Assembly: GCA_020466095.1 (NCBI GenBank) | Contig: CM035806.1 | Location: forward strand, 16,074,724-16,138,723 | Reading direction: 5' to 3' | DNA from: Chlorops oryzae | Lineage: Eukaryota > Arthropoda > Insecta > Diptera > Chloropidae | Length of the DNA stretch: 64,000 nucleotides | Shown here: positions 35,450 through 47,225 of the stretch, piece after piece | Numbering within the stretch: position 1 is the stretch's first letter | Layout of the letters: each line of letters starts with the position of its first letter | Notes under the pieces: generated by a model | Database searches by the model: none | Seen by the model: the letters and a program-made list of their open reading frames with translations, nothing else | Told to the model about the DNA's origin: nothing | Program-made: the position numbers and the translations under genes

Positions 35450-36250
35450 CCCAGCCGGAAATTTCACTACTTCTGCAGTATTTCCGAGGTGGTGAAAATT
35501 CACACTGCGACTACTCGCATTACTAGCCCTTACTTGTTATGATGTTTGTTAGGAGATGGCCGCTATTTTCAGTACTTCAAAATTCATGTGTTATTCATTA
35601 GGTAAAGGAGTGTATGACCCTGGTCCGCATGAAAACTTCATTTGGGAAAAGTGCACGTGCTGGCTGGCTTAAATGGATCCAATTTGCATGATTATTTCAT
35701 TTGAAAATAGAGTATATGCTGCTAACATGAATAATAATATCATAATATAAGAATTTCATTTTAAAAAAATTTTATGTATACGCCGCGGGGATCTGAGAGG
35801 AGAAGGAAAATAAATTTTTTAAATTTTTTAAATGTTTTAATAAGCGCTTTCGAACTTGTATTTTTTCAATGAATATTTAAAAAAAACTGGCCATATTCCG
35901 TCACTTCGTGATTGTGACACAGCATCGCCTTTGGAAAGACTTAAGAGTTTCAAATCGTAAAACATCTTAAGTACAAAAATATTTATAAAACTTTTGAGAA
36001 TTGTAGCACACATATTGAAAAACATCTTGTCATGAAAATTTCATAGGACCTTCATTGAAAATAGGAGCATACAACCCTCTTTCAAATGAAAATTTCATTT
36101 GAAGAAGAGTCTATTGCAACGCGCTCTTGCTTTTGTGATATTTTCACTAGAAGATCATTCGAAAAAGCACCAATTGGCCTCTTTACATATGAATGCTTCA
36201 ATTCTTCTGCATTAATGATTTTTTCATGCATGCGATAATGTCCGGCTGGG
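35450..36250 (+). mobile_element. CCCAGC-ended element, type 1 copy c (801 bp)
   Basis: CCCAGCCGGAAATTTCAC at 35450 and GTCCGGCTGGG ending at 36250, aligning with 24203-25024 over nearly its whole length with small indels. The flanks are TATATAA and TATATAT, so the target duplication cannot be defined. It ends 224 bases before the MOCS3 start codon. Confidence 0.85.
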
Positions 36251-36474
36251 TATATATTGTATTGGCTCGTTGGCGTAAAAAAGCGAATAATAAGCCAAAT
36301 ACAGTTAAAAAGAGCCACGGCGCCATGTGAAAAATGTGGCAACCGGGGCTCTAAATGTGACAGATGTTCTTCGTTTTTATTTTATTTATTATTATTATTA
36401 TTTATCAGTAAAATAATTGAACGCAAGCATTCTGTTTAATTTAACACGAAGAATCATTAATCCATCGAACTGCG

Positions 36475-37830
36475 ATGTCTGGGGAACAGGAATTGAACGG
36501 ACTGCGCAAGGAGATCGAAACGACACGTGCGGAAATCGAAGAACTACGCTCGAATTTAATTGCCAAAGAGAAGCATTTAAATCAGCTCGAAATGAAGCTG
36601 AATGCGAAAGGGCAGGCATCGACGACGGCAATGACAACGACGCTGCTGTCGAATGAGGAAATCGCTCGCTATTCCCGTCAACTGATACTGCCCGGCTTTG
36701 GTGTTCGCTCGCAAAAGAGACTTAAAGCACATTCGGTTTTGATCGTTGGTGCGGGAGGATTAGGCTGTCCAGCAGCTCAATATTTGGCGGCAGCGGGCAT
36801 TGGGAAAATCGGTATTGTTGATTACGATGATGTCGATCGTACGAATTTGCATCGTCAGATCTTGCATACATCAATGCGTATTGGTCTGCCGAAGGTTGAG
36901 TCGGCGCGAAAAGTCATTGAGGAAATGAATCCATCAACGGAAATTGTAACATTCAACGAGATGGCGAACAGTGAGAATATCGTCAACATTATATCCAGCG
37001 AGAAGTTCGATATTGTATTGGATTGCACCGATAATGTTGCGACACGCTATTTGCTAAACGATGCCTGTGTAATGCTTGAGAAGCCTCTTGTGTCCGGCAG
37101 TGCCTTACAATTGGATGGTCAAATCACTGTGTATAATTATGGCGAATGTTGTCCATGCTATCGATGTTTGTTTCCGGTGCCACCGCCACCGGAATCTGTC
37201 ACAAAATGCGGTGACGGCGGTGTCTTGGGAGCGGTGACTGGTGTCATTGGAACTCTGCAGGCATTGGAGGCGATAAAGATTGCAACGCAAATGGGTGACG
37301 TACTCGCTGGGCGACTTTTAATTTTCGATGGCGGACGTTGCTTGTTCCGCAATATTAAATTGCGTGGCCGTCGTCGGGAGTGTGAAGTCTGTTCGCCAAA
37401 TCGTTTAACCATTATACTCGATGACTATGAGCAATTCTGCGGAATGCGAGCAAGCGATAAAGACTATGCATTGGCCTTATTGCATTACGATGAACGTATG
37501 ACCGTATTGGAATATCATGAACTGCGTACGCAATGTATACCGCATCTATTGATCGATGTCCGTTCTGAGGAGGAATTCGAAATTTGCCATCTACCGAATT
37601 CGGTTAATCTTCCGCTCAAACATGTGCTAAACGATAGTTATTTGGAACGTTTTAAAGACGAATTAACCGATGAAAATCGATCAATTGTCGTCCTATGTAG
37701 ACGTGGAAATGACTCACAAATCGCAGTGCAACATATGAGGAATCGATTTCCGAAGCACGATATACACGATATCATTGGCGGGCTCCATGCATGGCATTTC
37801 GATGTTGATAAACATTTTCCAATTTATTGA
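36475..37830 (+). CDS. MOCS3: MOCS3/UBA4 adenylyltransferase and sulfurtransferase (intronless, 451 aa)
   Basis: E1-like enzyme that adenylates and thiolates the C-termini of MOCS2A (molybdopterin synthesis) and URM1 (tRNA thiolation). N-terminal coiled stretch residues 1-48. The ThiF/MoeB adenylation domain follows, with ATP loop GAGGLG at 92-97, zinc cysteines in CPCYRC (228, 231) and CEVC (303, 306), and the E1 cysteine in TKCGDGG at 245. The C-terminal rhodanese domain runs from about 345 to 451, with the persulfide-forming Cys408 in LCRRGNDS. All key residues are present, so it should be active; location is cytosolic by family. Start chosen at 36475, where the coiled N-terminus begins, with an AT-rich leader. 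A CCCAGC-type transposon ends 224 bases upstream, so the promoter is very short or partly within it. Confidence 0.97.
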   Translation: MSGEQELNGLRKEIETTRAEIEELRSNLIAKEKHLNQLEMKLNAKGQASTTAMTTTLLSNEEIARYSRQLILPGFGVRSQKRLKAHSVLIVGAGGLGCPAAQYLAAAGIGKIGIVDYDDVDRTNLHRQILHTSMRIGLPKVESARKVIEEMNPSTEIVTFNEMANSENIVNIISSEKFDIVLDCTDNVATRYLLNDACVMLEKPLVSGSALQLDGQITVYNYGECCPCYRCLFPVPPPPESVTKCGDGGVLGAVTGVIGTLQALEAIKIATQMGDVLAGRLLIFDGGRCLFRNIKLRGRRRECEVCSPNRLTIILDDYEQFCGMRASDKDYALALLHYDERMTVLEYHELRTQCIPHLLIDVRSEEEFEICHLPNSVNLPLKHVLNDSYLERFKDELTDENRSIVVLCRRGNDSQIAVQHMRNRFPKHDIHDIIGGLHAWHFDVDKHFPIY

Positions 37831-38034
37831 TTAAAACTGAGATTTTAAGTAATAATTTTGGATCTTAGCAGGTAAGACGATAATTCGCATGTACTTTGAG
37901 TACATGAGAGAGAATAAACAGTATAATAATTTCAAATGTAACGATCGTTTTTGCAATATTTTATATGGGTATACTCGTGTATGAACGAAAAAACAAAAAC
38001 GAACGAATGTATTAAGCTTAGCCTTAAACTATAC

Positions 38035-38038
<4 letters not shown>

Positions 38039-38076
<38 letters not shown>
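38039..38076. repeat. (TA)n microsatellite, 19 units
   Basis: Uninterrupted TA dinucleotides in the 3' flank of MOCS3, before AATAAA at about 38120. Confidence 0.9.
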
Positions 38077-38081
<5 letters not shown>

Positions 38082-38459
38082 AACAAAAATACATGTGTGA
38101 TATCATATGTGTAAAGCCAAATAAATTCAATTTGATGCTTTCGTTTAAAAGAAGCAATTTTTCATATGCATGAAAATTTTATTGAACCATCGGAATTTTA
38201 TGAAAATTATTTCAAAGGACATTCAAATCAAGAATTTCGGAATACCACAAAATATGTGATGCGAAACCCTTTTCACACGTCACTCGTCACTCGTCACTCT
38301 TCATCACGACGACTTATTCACGCCGTGGGAAACATACTTTCTTTAACCCTTTATAAGGCGGAGAAAATTTAAAGATGTTTAGAATATTATTATTATTTGA
38401 GTATTGCGCCTTAATAAATTATGACGTTAGCTTCTGAGGCTATCCGGCCCTGTTAAGAA

Positions 38460-38958
38460 CAGGGACCTGAACCGGGTGGAAAATTTTCCCGGTTCGGCGG
38501 TTCGAACCGTGTTTGAACTTTGGGATTGGTTCGTCAAACCGGTTTTTCTACTTCTTTGAACCGGGGTTTCGGTTCGGTGCATCAGTTCGGGAATTTCTCA
38601 AACTGAAATTATTTGTTAACACGTGTTCCCACTACTAACGTAATTTTTCTTTACCATTTAGGCTTAAAATTTGCACAACAAAAAGGTAGTGGTGGTTACC
38701 TTACTCATATTAGAGATGGTATCGATACTAATTTCATAAGAATATCGACTTAGATTTTTTTAAATTTTTTGGCCTATGGGAGCGACCACTGTGCATGGTT
38801 GCAGGTAAAAATGAAACCCTGAACCTTTACAAAAAGGGTTTCGGTTTTCGATTCGCTTCAAACATTTTTAAAAAACTTCGGTTCGGTTAATGGTTCGGCA
38901 GATAAAAGCGGTTTTCCGGTTCAAAACTGGTTCGGTTCAAAACCGGTTTACGTCCCTG
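38460..38958. mobile_element. hAT-like MITE of CGGTTC words (TSD GTTAAGAA)
   Basis: CAGGGACCTGAACCGG at 38460 and CCGGTTTACGTCCCTG ending at 38958, with exact GTTAAGAA at 38452-38459 and 38959-38966. Both subterminal regions are crowded with GGTTCGG/CCGGTT words. Confidence 0.88.
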
Positions 38959-38966
38959 GTTAAGAA

Positions 38967-39393
38967 TATAAAATGTTACTTTGTTCTAAACTGGGATCCA
39001 ACAATCTGCGCCGATTTTCATCGGGCCAGTTCGACACAGAACTAAACAACTTCCATTGTCCCTTGTTGAGGATTCACAGTATCTTCGCATGTTAGCAAAA
39101 AACTTTTCGGCGTATATTGGGGATAAAAATCACTCAAGACGATTACACTTGTCAATAGGTATCGGAGGCGAAAAATTTAAGTGCACGATGTATGCGTACA
39201 GATAGTGGGATCCTAGTTTTATTCGGTTGCAGCATAAATCAATGCTAATACCAGAGGCCTAAAAATATGAAAACATTTGATATGATGGCATTTATTTTTT
39301 GGTCCTTAACGTTGTAAAGGGTTTAAAAAATCTTGTCACAGGTCAAAGCCAAATTGAGCTTTGAGAGCTCTTTTGTTTTTCCCCACTCTATTC
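38967..39393. other. Spacer, no gene seen
   Basis: No exon or repeat boundary recognised. Confidence 0.35.
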
Positions 39394-39526
39394 CCCAGCG
39401 GCGCACTGCTTAATGGGTTGCGCCGACAAAATGCATTACCGAAAGCATACTTGTAATAGATTATCCTTTGGCAAATATTGTCTGCAATATTTTATAAAAT
39501 ATTGTATTTTCTGCCTTTTAATCAGA

Positions 39527-39597
39527 GGTGGCGATGGTGCAGTGGAAAGTGCCTGAGCTAACAGTCGGAAGGCCCGAGTTCGAACCTTCGGGCAGGC
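39527..39597 (+). ncRNA. tRNA-like module (pol III A and B boxes) inside a transposon
   Basis: The A-box-like TGGTGCAGTGGAAAGTG and the B box GAGTTCGAACC are about 30 bases apart. The T-arm CCCGA...TCGGG can pair. The acceptor stem does not close, so it is not a functional tRNA; it looks like a tRNA-derived sequence in a mobile element. Confidence 0.55.
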
Positions 39598-39749
39598 AAG
39601 AAAAAGTGGAAAAAAGTTGAAGTCCACAAAAATGTGCTCCAATGGATAAGAATAAGAGATTAATAATAGAAATAAAAGGGCTTTCGTGGCAAAATTCCTA
39701 GGAGTTGGATTTGGAAGCCTTATTTTTTAATAAAAAAAAATAAAATTTT

Positions 39750-39828
39750 GGCGCCTGCCAGAGTGGGACTCTAAACCAAGCGCTTCGGATTCTTGGCCAC
39801 GCACTCTGCCCACTGAGCCACGCCAGGT
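39750..39828 (-). ncRNA. tRNA-like module inside the same transposon
   Basis: On the minus strand, TGGCTCAGTGGGCAGAGTG is a good A box and GGTTTAGAGTCCC a B box about 35 bases on. The flanks GCGTGGC and GCCAGG-like segments do not form a proper acceptor stem. Opposite orientation to the neighbouring module. Confidence 0.55.
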
Positions 39829-40280
39829 CTAGATGCAAACTTTTCTATTGAGGTACTAAAGCACTATAATGTAGCAAACGCTCGACAAGTATTCGGCAGC
39901 GGAATACTTTTTTGGTTACAAGTAAATGAGATCGTAAAGGGAGCTGATTACAAAGCGGCCATGCTTTTGTAAAAGTAATGAAGCTTGTAATCGATTCTTT
40001 CTGGCATACTGACTGCTAAGTATTGGAGAAGTATTGGATTCCGTAACGTACATTTGCGCCGCTGGGTCTTTTCGGTGCAAAAGTGAGTTCAACCAGAGAG
40101 CTTAAAAACCCGTTTATCTAGATTCGCTCTCATGACACACCGTGGTCTACTTTGGCTATACATATTACTTCATTTTAAAGTCAGGCCACTTCATGGGATC
40201 GGAGGTCGGAGAACCTCCAAAAATCTTATATGTAAGCGTGGGGTAAAGCTGAATTTCCAATAGCGCAGGAGGTGCGTAAC

Positions 40281-41292
40281 GTGAATTCCTGCAAACATTC
40301 AACACATGAAAACATATGGAACGACGTCCAATCAACTTCCTGCACGCGCACGCACACGCAAAAGTTCGAAAAATTGAATATTTCCTGAGCGTGAGCAATA
40401 TGACAGCTGAGTATAACAGTTGAAGAAAGGAATATAACAGTGTTGTAGAAACTATTGAGTACTTTTTTATGGTAATTGGTACTACGGAGGTATGCTTTTC
40501 TTCCTTAATGAATTAATATGCATTAAATAATGTTTTCATTTAAGCTTCGGTGTCTATATATATGGTTTCTATAACTTATTTGCTTAGTAAAAGGGAATAT
40601 TACATTCCGTTCATAGAAAATAAGACGAGTACAAGAGTAGCTAAAAATGTACTGAGTCAAGTTCACATTCAAAACCGCAGCACTGACATGCTCATGCACA
40701 CACATTATTGGAAATTGCATTTTGCCTGCACCTCCTGCTGCAGGAAATTTCCTGCAGCTCCTGCGCTATTGGAATTCAGGCTTAAGGTGAATTCCTGCAA
40801 ACATTCAACACATGAAAACATATGGGACTAGTTCGAATCAATTTCCTGCACGCGCACGCACACGCAAAAGTTCGAAAAATTGAATATTTCCTGCGCGTGA
40901 GCAACATGACAGCTGAGTATAACAGTTGAAGAAAGGAATATAACAGTGTTGTAGAAACTATTGAGTACTTTTTTTAAGGTACTTGGTACTACGGACGTAT
41001 CCTTTTCTTCGTTAATCAATTAATATGCATTAAATTATGTTTTCTTTTAAGCATCGGTCTCTATATTTATGATTTCTATAACTTATTTGCTAAGTAAAAG
41101 GGAATATTACATTCCGTTCATAGATAATAAGACGAGTACAAGAGTAGCTAAAAATGTACTGAGTCAAGTTCAGATCCAAAACCGCAGCAATGACATGCCC
41201 ATGCACACGCATTATTGGAAATTGAATTTTTCCTGCACCTCCTGCAGCATGAAATTTCCTGTAGCTCCTGCGCTATTGGAATTCAGGCTTAA
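40281..41292 (+). repeat. 506-bp tandem duplication of an inverted-repeat element
   Basis: Units 40281-40786 and 40787-41292 match closely (CAAACATTCAACACATGAAA, GAATATTTCCTG, ACATTCCGTTCATAGA in both). Each ends in CTCCTGCGCTATTGGAATTC plus AGGCTTAA. An inverted copy of that end, GAATTTCCAATAGCGCAGGA, lies before unit 1 at 40251, so the array reads end-body-end-body-end. Confidence 0.8.
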
Positions 41293-42000
41293 ATTGCCTC
41301 GAGGCAACTAGTACTTTCACCAGAACTAAAGAACTAGTGCAAACGGGGGTAGAGAATTACGTTTAGAGCTCTGACTTGTTATTGTATGGAAAAATTGTTT
41401 TTCGTGTCAGCAATAAGAGTTGCCATGATATTGTCATTGCATAAAGCGTTGATACAGCGAAATAATAAAAAAAAAAAAAATCTAGCTTTACAAATTAAAA
41501 AGATGAAGCTTTTTATTGGAAAAAGAACAACGAAAAAAAACCAACAAATTATGGTGAATAATCTTTCAAAAAGAACTAGTGTTTAACTATACCCAATTTA
41601 CCCAATTGGTTTCCAAAGCACTAGTAAAGCGTTAGTTCAAGTGTACAAATGGTGATTTTTAGCTCACACGCAATGTTAATTTTCTACAGAATAAGACATA
41701 AGCAGGGGTATAAAGAAGAACCAGTACTGGTGGAATTATGTAGAACTAATGAAACGCTAGAGTTTAACTACTCGTGCTCCCTGCCGGGTAACCTACTTCG
41801 GTACATATTTAATGTTTGCGTGCGTGTGGCTGTGTGTGCGTATACTGCCATGAAGATAGGTCCCTTACGAAATGCAAATTGTAAAAGAAAAGAGAAGAAA
41901 ACTACATGATGCTCGATTCCGTTTCCATTTGATTGAAGAATAAATCTTAGAATTGTGGAAAGTTACTCATGAAGTGGTGTGTTTGATAAAGTGCTGGACG
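41293..42000. other. Spacer, no gene seen
   Basis: Short frames without similarity. It holds small direct repeats of AACTAGT/ACTAGTG words near 41310-41640. Confidence 0.35.
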
Positions 42001-42008
42001 AAATAAAT

Positions 42009-42471
42009 TAGTGATGCCACGAATATTCGGCCACTATTCGGTATTCGGCCTATTCGGCGTCATTTTTCAGTATTCGGTATTCGGCCGAATAGTTAAAACA
42101 TTCGGCCGAATACCGAATAGTAGAAATAACTTATTAAAAAAATCAGCAGTAACTACAAATTAAATTTTTCTCACAATAACGTAAAAAAATTTAATTAACG
42201 AGAACTAAAAATACAGCAGATTTGCATTTTATTCTTTAGAAATATTAAATGTACGCTAGCTTCTTCTAAATTTTCTTCGAAAACATTATAAACAGTGGGC
42301 AATTTTTTCAGCGGCAGCTTTTGCCTTGACTCCAGCTAGTCGCGAGTAGGCCCAAGCTGTCTTTACTACGTGCCGAATATTCGGTTGCCGAATATTCGTT
42401 ATTCGGCCGAGAGGTTGACCGAATATTCGGTATTCGGTATTCGGCCAAATCCACTATTCGTGGCATCACTA
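42009..42471. mobile_element. hAT-like MITE of TATTCGG words (TSD AAATAAAT)
   Basis: TAGTGATGCCACGAAT at 42009 and ATTCGTGGCATCACTA ending at 42471, with exact AAATAAAT at 42001-42008 and 42472-42479. Subterminal regions are filled with TATTCGGC/GCCGAATA words in both orientations. Confidence 0.9.
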
Positions 42472-42678
42472 AAATAAATGTCTTCATACTCAGGCACATG
42501 CCAATGTGCACATTAGGGGTGTTATAGTTTTGTATGGAGATCCTTAGTAACTGGATCTCGACTAGTTAGAACTCGTTATTTTGTGCGGTTTGATAAAAAA
42601 AAAAAATCCATTTGCCAAAAAATTACGGGGCTGGGTCGGGTGAAAATGGCCACTCATCGGGGTCAAAGATAGGTGTTA

Positions 42679-42990
42679 CAGTAGTTTCGGTATATAAGAA
42701 ACTCGTATATAAGAAACACCCGCCTTTAAGAAACTGTTTACCAAAACCAAAAACACTTTTTGTATGGAAATAATTTTTATTTAAGAAACTTAGTTGTTAT
42801 AAAAATTTTAACACCCCTATTTTCAAATATCGGTTGTTTAGGTATATACGAAAAAATTTTCTTATAAACGGGTTTTTTTTTTTTTTGGTAAGAAATAATT
42901 TTCTTATAAACGAGTTCTTATATAAGAAAAAACCGGATATAAGAATGAAATTTCTTGGCAAAATCGACTTTCTTACAAGCGAAACTACTG
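42679..42990. mobile_element. pogo/mariner-like MITE (CAGTAGTTTCG ends, TA duplication)
   Basis: TA plus CAGTAGTTTCGGTATATAAG at 42677 and, inverted, TTACAAGCGAAACTACTG plus TA ending at 42992. Many internal copies of TATAAGAAAC. The CAGT start and TA target fit Tc1/mariner/pogo elements. Confidence 0.75.
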
Positions 42991-43129
42991 TAAGTGATTT
43001 CACCGGGTGCCCCAAAAAACGAAATTCTTCTTCGAATTTCATCGTTGCACGTAAGGTTCTTGAAAGCTTATGGGTTAAAGCATTTTTGAAAATTTTTTCA
43101 AATTTTTTTTTATTTAAATTTGCGCAAAC

Positions 43130-45948
43130 TCGGATTGACCTATTATATACTAATGTTAATGGTATCAAATTGCAAAACTTGGATAAGCATAAAATATCTG
43201 ATCATGAAACAATATGCTTTCTGCTACGACGCAAGAAAGGTGCAAGATGAGATTATATGAACATCGTAAATGTTGGGAAAGATACTCAAAAGAAAACTTA
43301 TATAATATTTTGATATCCTACGATATGGACTGGGTGAATCAAGTTGATGCTAATAGAAAAGTTGAAATAATCAATAATATCCTAAATAGTGCTATGTCGT
43401 CTCTAATCATATGATAAACGAGTGCAAATAAAAATTAACAACAAATGGTATGATCGAGAGCTAACTGAGCTGAACAAACTTAAATATGAAGCCTTAATTC
43501 ATGCAAGGGCTAATAACGAATGGGAACTATACAAAGAAATAAAACAGTACTATAAAAAATCTGTACGATTAAAGAAGAAAACATTTATGGAAAACAGAAT
43601 ATCAATGAATCGTAGTAAGTAATCAAAAATTAATGTGGAAGTGTTTGAAAGATTCGGTTTACATGAACAAAGATAACTTAAGATAAAAGCAATTTTAATT
43701 AACAACAAGTAATTGAAGATATACCTAAATGCAATCTCAAATGAACTTAACAAATTTTTTGTGAATAGTATAATCGAAATCCACCAAAGTATAGAAACCT
43801 TTTCAATGGTGGAGGAAATAATAAACCTGAATAGAAGCTGGTTTGAACTCAAACATGTTAATACTGAAGATATTATGAAAATAACAAAGAATTTCCGTAA
43901 TAAATATGGAGGAATGAAAATTTTATCGGAAGGCGTCATTAAAGACTGTATGGAATATTTGAGATATGCATATGCATGTATCATCAATGAGAGCTTCTGT
44001 ACGGGTATTTTTCTTGAAAAATAGAAAACATCTACAATAATTCCAACGCAAAAAGTTAAATGAACAATTAGACCGGAGGAGATTCGACCAATAAATACTC
44101 TACCATGTGATGAAAAAATTATTGAAACCATAGTAAAAGAACAGTTGCTGGATTATTTAAATAAGTATACCGTAATCATACCCAAACAATCAGGATTTAG
44201 ATCGAAGCATTCATGTGAAACAGTGCTTAATCTAGTAATATCGGAGCGGAAAGAGAGCATTGTGAAAAAAGAAGTAACGGTTGTAGTTTTCATAGACCTG
44301 AAAAGAGCATTTGAAACAGGTGATAGAGAAATCCTGCTTAAAAAACTGTATCAAATAGGAATAAGGAATAAAGAGCATACTTGGTTCAAAAACTACTTAA
44401 GTGGAAGAAAGCAAAAGACGGTGATAGAAAGTGCAGAGTCACAAGAAATACAAGTAAATATTGGGCTGCCACAGGGATCTGTTCTCGCGGCATTACTATT
44501 TGTTATATACATTAACGATATTAAAAAATGTTTAAACTATTGTAAATTAAGATTATTTGCGGATGATGCACTTTTGAGTATTAATTGTGGTAATATAGAA
44601 GAAGCTATTTCTAAGGCTCAGCTGGACTTAGACAATTTGAATAAATGGCTATGTTGCAATAAACTAAAAATCAATATTGAAAAAACTTTAAGTTTATGAT
44701 AATTAAGAAAAAAGTTTTAGACTTACAAAGTGTAAATATAACGATATCTAATACACCTATTCAAAGAGTAGAAAAAATTAAATACTTAGGTATAATGGTA
44801 GATGAAAAATTAAAATTTGAGGATCATTTAGCGTACGTCGAAGCAAAAATTTCAAAAAAGATGGGATTTATGTTTCGAACTTGTAAAAATATACATAGAG
44901 AATACAAAATAATGGTATACAGATCGATTATTGAACCACACTTTATCTATTTCCCAACAATAATGTTTACATTAACAGAATCACAAATAAGTAAGCTACA
45001 GAAAAAGCAAAATAAAATGTTGAGGTTCTTACTGAAAGAAAGATACAACACACATATAAAAACGATGCTAGATAATTTAAATTGGCTTAGTGTTAAACAA
45101 TTATTCACGTTCCATACAATGAAATTTATACATAATATGAAACTAGGAAACTTGCCAATCTATCTAAATGAACGAATAAGAACTAATAATGAAATACACA
45201 ATTACAATACAAGAAGTAGGGAAAACATTCATTTGCCAGTGGTGCGAACGGAGTTCGATAAAATAAGTGGGCCAAAATTCTTTTTAATGCCTAAGCTTCT
45301 GTCCCTGTCAATGAAATTAAGTTTTCATGAAGGAGAAAATCAAATTAATAACAAATTAATTTTACAAAAAAATTTATTCATAACAAAGTAAAATACTCTA
45401 GTCGAATTGAAAAAAATCAATTATTACCAAAACTCAATTTTGTTTACTCGCAAATTACAGTAACATTGTTGTCATCTCTTGTGTTGTCTTGCCAAAAAAG
45501 ACAACAATGTTACTGTAATTTGCGAGTAAACAAAATTGAGTTTTGGTAATAATTGATTTTTTTCAATTCGACTAGAGTATTTTACTTTGTTATGAATACA
45601 TTTTTTTGTAAAATTAATTTGTTACTAATGTATTTTGATCCTTCATTGAAACTGAATTTCATTGACAGATACAGATATTTAGGCATTAAAAAGAATTTTG
45701 GCCCAAGTATCTACTACGATGGGATGAGGGAGTATAATGAATTGCCAAGCAATATAAAGGAGTTTACAAACATGAATAGATTTAAAAGATTGTTATTTAT
45801 ATACTGCAAGAATTTGCCTATAAGATAGCATAAATGTAACTAATTTTAATTAAACTTTATAAGAGGTTTAATCAGCTATGAAATGTTGAATTTTTTGTAT
45901 CTAGGTCGCAAAGGCCGTAATAAATAAATAAATAAATAAATAAAAGGA
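43130..45948 (+). mobile_element. Decayed non-LTR retrotransposon (Jockey/CR1-like), 5' truncated
   Basis: Fragments in order: end of an APE-type endonuclease (IDLLYTN...SDHE near 43130-43215), linker with stops (43250-44040), reverse transcriptase with PEEIRPI, KQSGFR, VVFIDLKRAFE, the LPQGSVL block and catalytic FADD (44030-44700), then thumb and C-terminal part (44696-45391 and 45650-45827), and a TAAA-rich tail at 45921-45948. Several frame changes and stops show it is dead. A 125-bp hairpin interrupts the C-terminal region. The clade is assigned from motif style only. Confidence 0.85.
45349..45624. repeat. Near-perfect 125-bp hairpin inside the LINE
   Basis: Arms 45349-45473 and 45500-45624 are reverse complements with a single mismatch, separated by a 26-base loop. 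The left arm includes the last codons of the preceding frame, so element sequence has been copied back in inverted orientation. Confidence 0.93.
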
Positions 45949-46216
45949 TTAGAGGTTGCTTAGCTGCTTTTCTGAGTTTTACTTGAAGACAGGTTCATAA
46001 GCAATACTTTTCAATATTTTTGGCACAAATCGGAAGAAAGTTATCCAAGCTTTGTTTTCATGTACCTACATAAGCGAAACAACTATGCCGAGAAAAAATC
46101 CACTAAAAGCTACATAACTCACCCTGAGTCACTCCTAGAGTAGTTAAATGTATGGACTGACTTCCATTAACTTTTTACTCCCAACATACCTACCCCCTAA
46201 CTGCCCTACTTAAGAG

Positions 46217-46830
46217 GGCTCCCATACATGTATGTATATGTACATTAGGGATCCCGGACGTTTTCTAAACTCGAAAACTCCGGGATTAGACCTGTAGGGA
46301 AAAAATTTTGTAAGTGTAGGGAAAATAAGTGATTTTTTTTTTTTTCGTTTTAAGGCATTCTTTCTAATCCCGGGACCGATCCCGGGATTGAAAATTTGGA
46401 ATCCCGAAATCCCGGGATTGGCATTTTGGCCATTTTTTGAAATCCATAATGTTCATATATTATATGTACACTGCAGTACTGAAGAGATCAATTTACCAAA
46501 AAGGAGTACCCTGAGGTTACGCAAAATATATCTAGTCAAAATGTAGAGTATATTATGTATGAGAATTGACTAGACCTTTAGTAACAGCCAGTGGTCTAGA
46601 AGAAGTTTAATTAAGAAATTAGACCAACTAGTACATATGGGACAATTGACCGCTAATTGACCATAGTAGCTCTTGTCGTGGAGTAGTTAAATGTGGGAGT
46701 GGTTATTTGTCAATGACAGCTCAATGTAAAAAAAAAAAAGAAAACAGTTTAAGGCATTGATTGAAAAATTGAAAGGGATCAGTCCTGGTATTTTTGTGAC
46801 TAGTCGGGGAGTAGTTGGAATTACTGCAGG
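46217..46830 (-). repeat. Dispersed repeat, arm B of the inverted pair (uninterrupted)
   Basis: Reverse-complement partner of 30868-31735. It lacks the MITE present there and so gives its empty site. Together the arms bracket 14.5 kb that includes MOCS3 and the LINE. Confidence 0.8.
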
Positions 46831-47137
46831 GTATTTACACACGTGTTGAGTGTCTGATGATATACTTGTGACTGTGAACGCACATACACAAGGCGTCAAA
46901 GTGCCTTGGTGGCACGATTTATAACCACATTTTTCGGGCGAAAAAAATGTACAAATGAGCGCTTTTTATCGCTCTTTTATTTATGCATTTTATTATTATA
47001 TGCGGTGCGTTATTTTGCTTGGGAGTGTTCAATCCACCCGTCGAAACTTAAAGGAACAGGGGTCTAAACCCACCGCCAAAATAATCGTATGCGCGCTCGT
47101 CCTGTCTTTCTCCACTGCTTACAGAATTTTAGTCACT

Positions 47138-47225
47138 TCCCTTCTCTTCTTTTCTTTTCTCTTCTCTTCTCTTCTCTTCTCTTCTCTTCTCTTCTCTTCT
47201 CTTCTCTTCTCTTCTCTTCTCTTCA
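47138..47225. repeat. (TTCTC)n pentanucleotide satellite
   Basis: About 17 units of CTTCT/TTCTC with slight variation at the left edge, followed by a poly-T run. Confidence 0.9.

Larger units (their letters stand above)
39394..40066. mobile_element. CCCAGC-ended element, type 4, carrying two tRNA-like modules (673 bp, TSD TC)
   Basis: CCCAGCGGCGCA at 39394 and TGCGCCGCTGGG ending at 40066, with TC on both sides (39392-39393, 40067-40068). Two divergent tRNA-like sequences (39527-39597 plus, 39750-39828 minus) face each other inside. No protein is encoded. Confidence 0.8.

Noticed and set aside
39527..39828. Functional tRNA genes
   Set aside because: A and B boxes are present but acceptor stems do not pair, so only tRNA-like modules are claimed. 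The same applies to 51830-51897 and 53279-53345.
42797..43250. Frames of 123-138 codons on both strands
   Set aside because: They start in the pogo-like MITE and run into the decayed LINE; only the last part (SDHE region) is meaningful, as endonuclease remnant.
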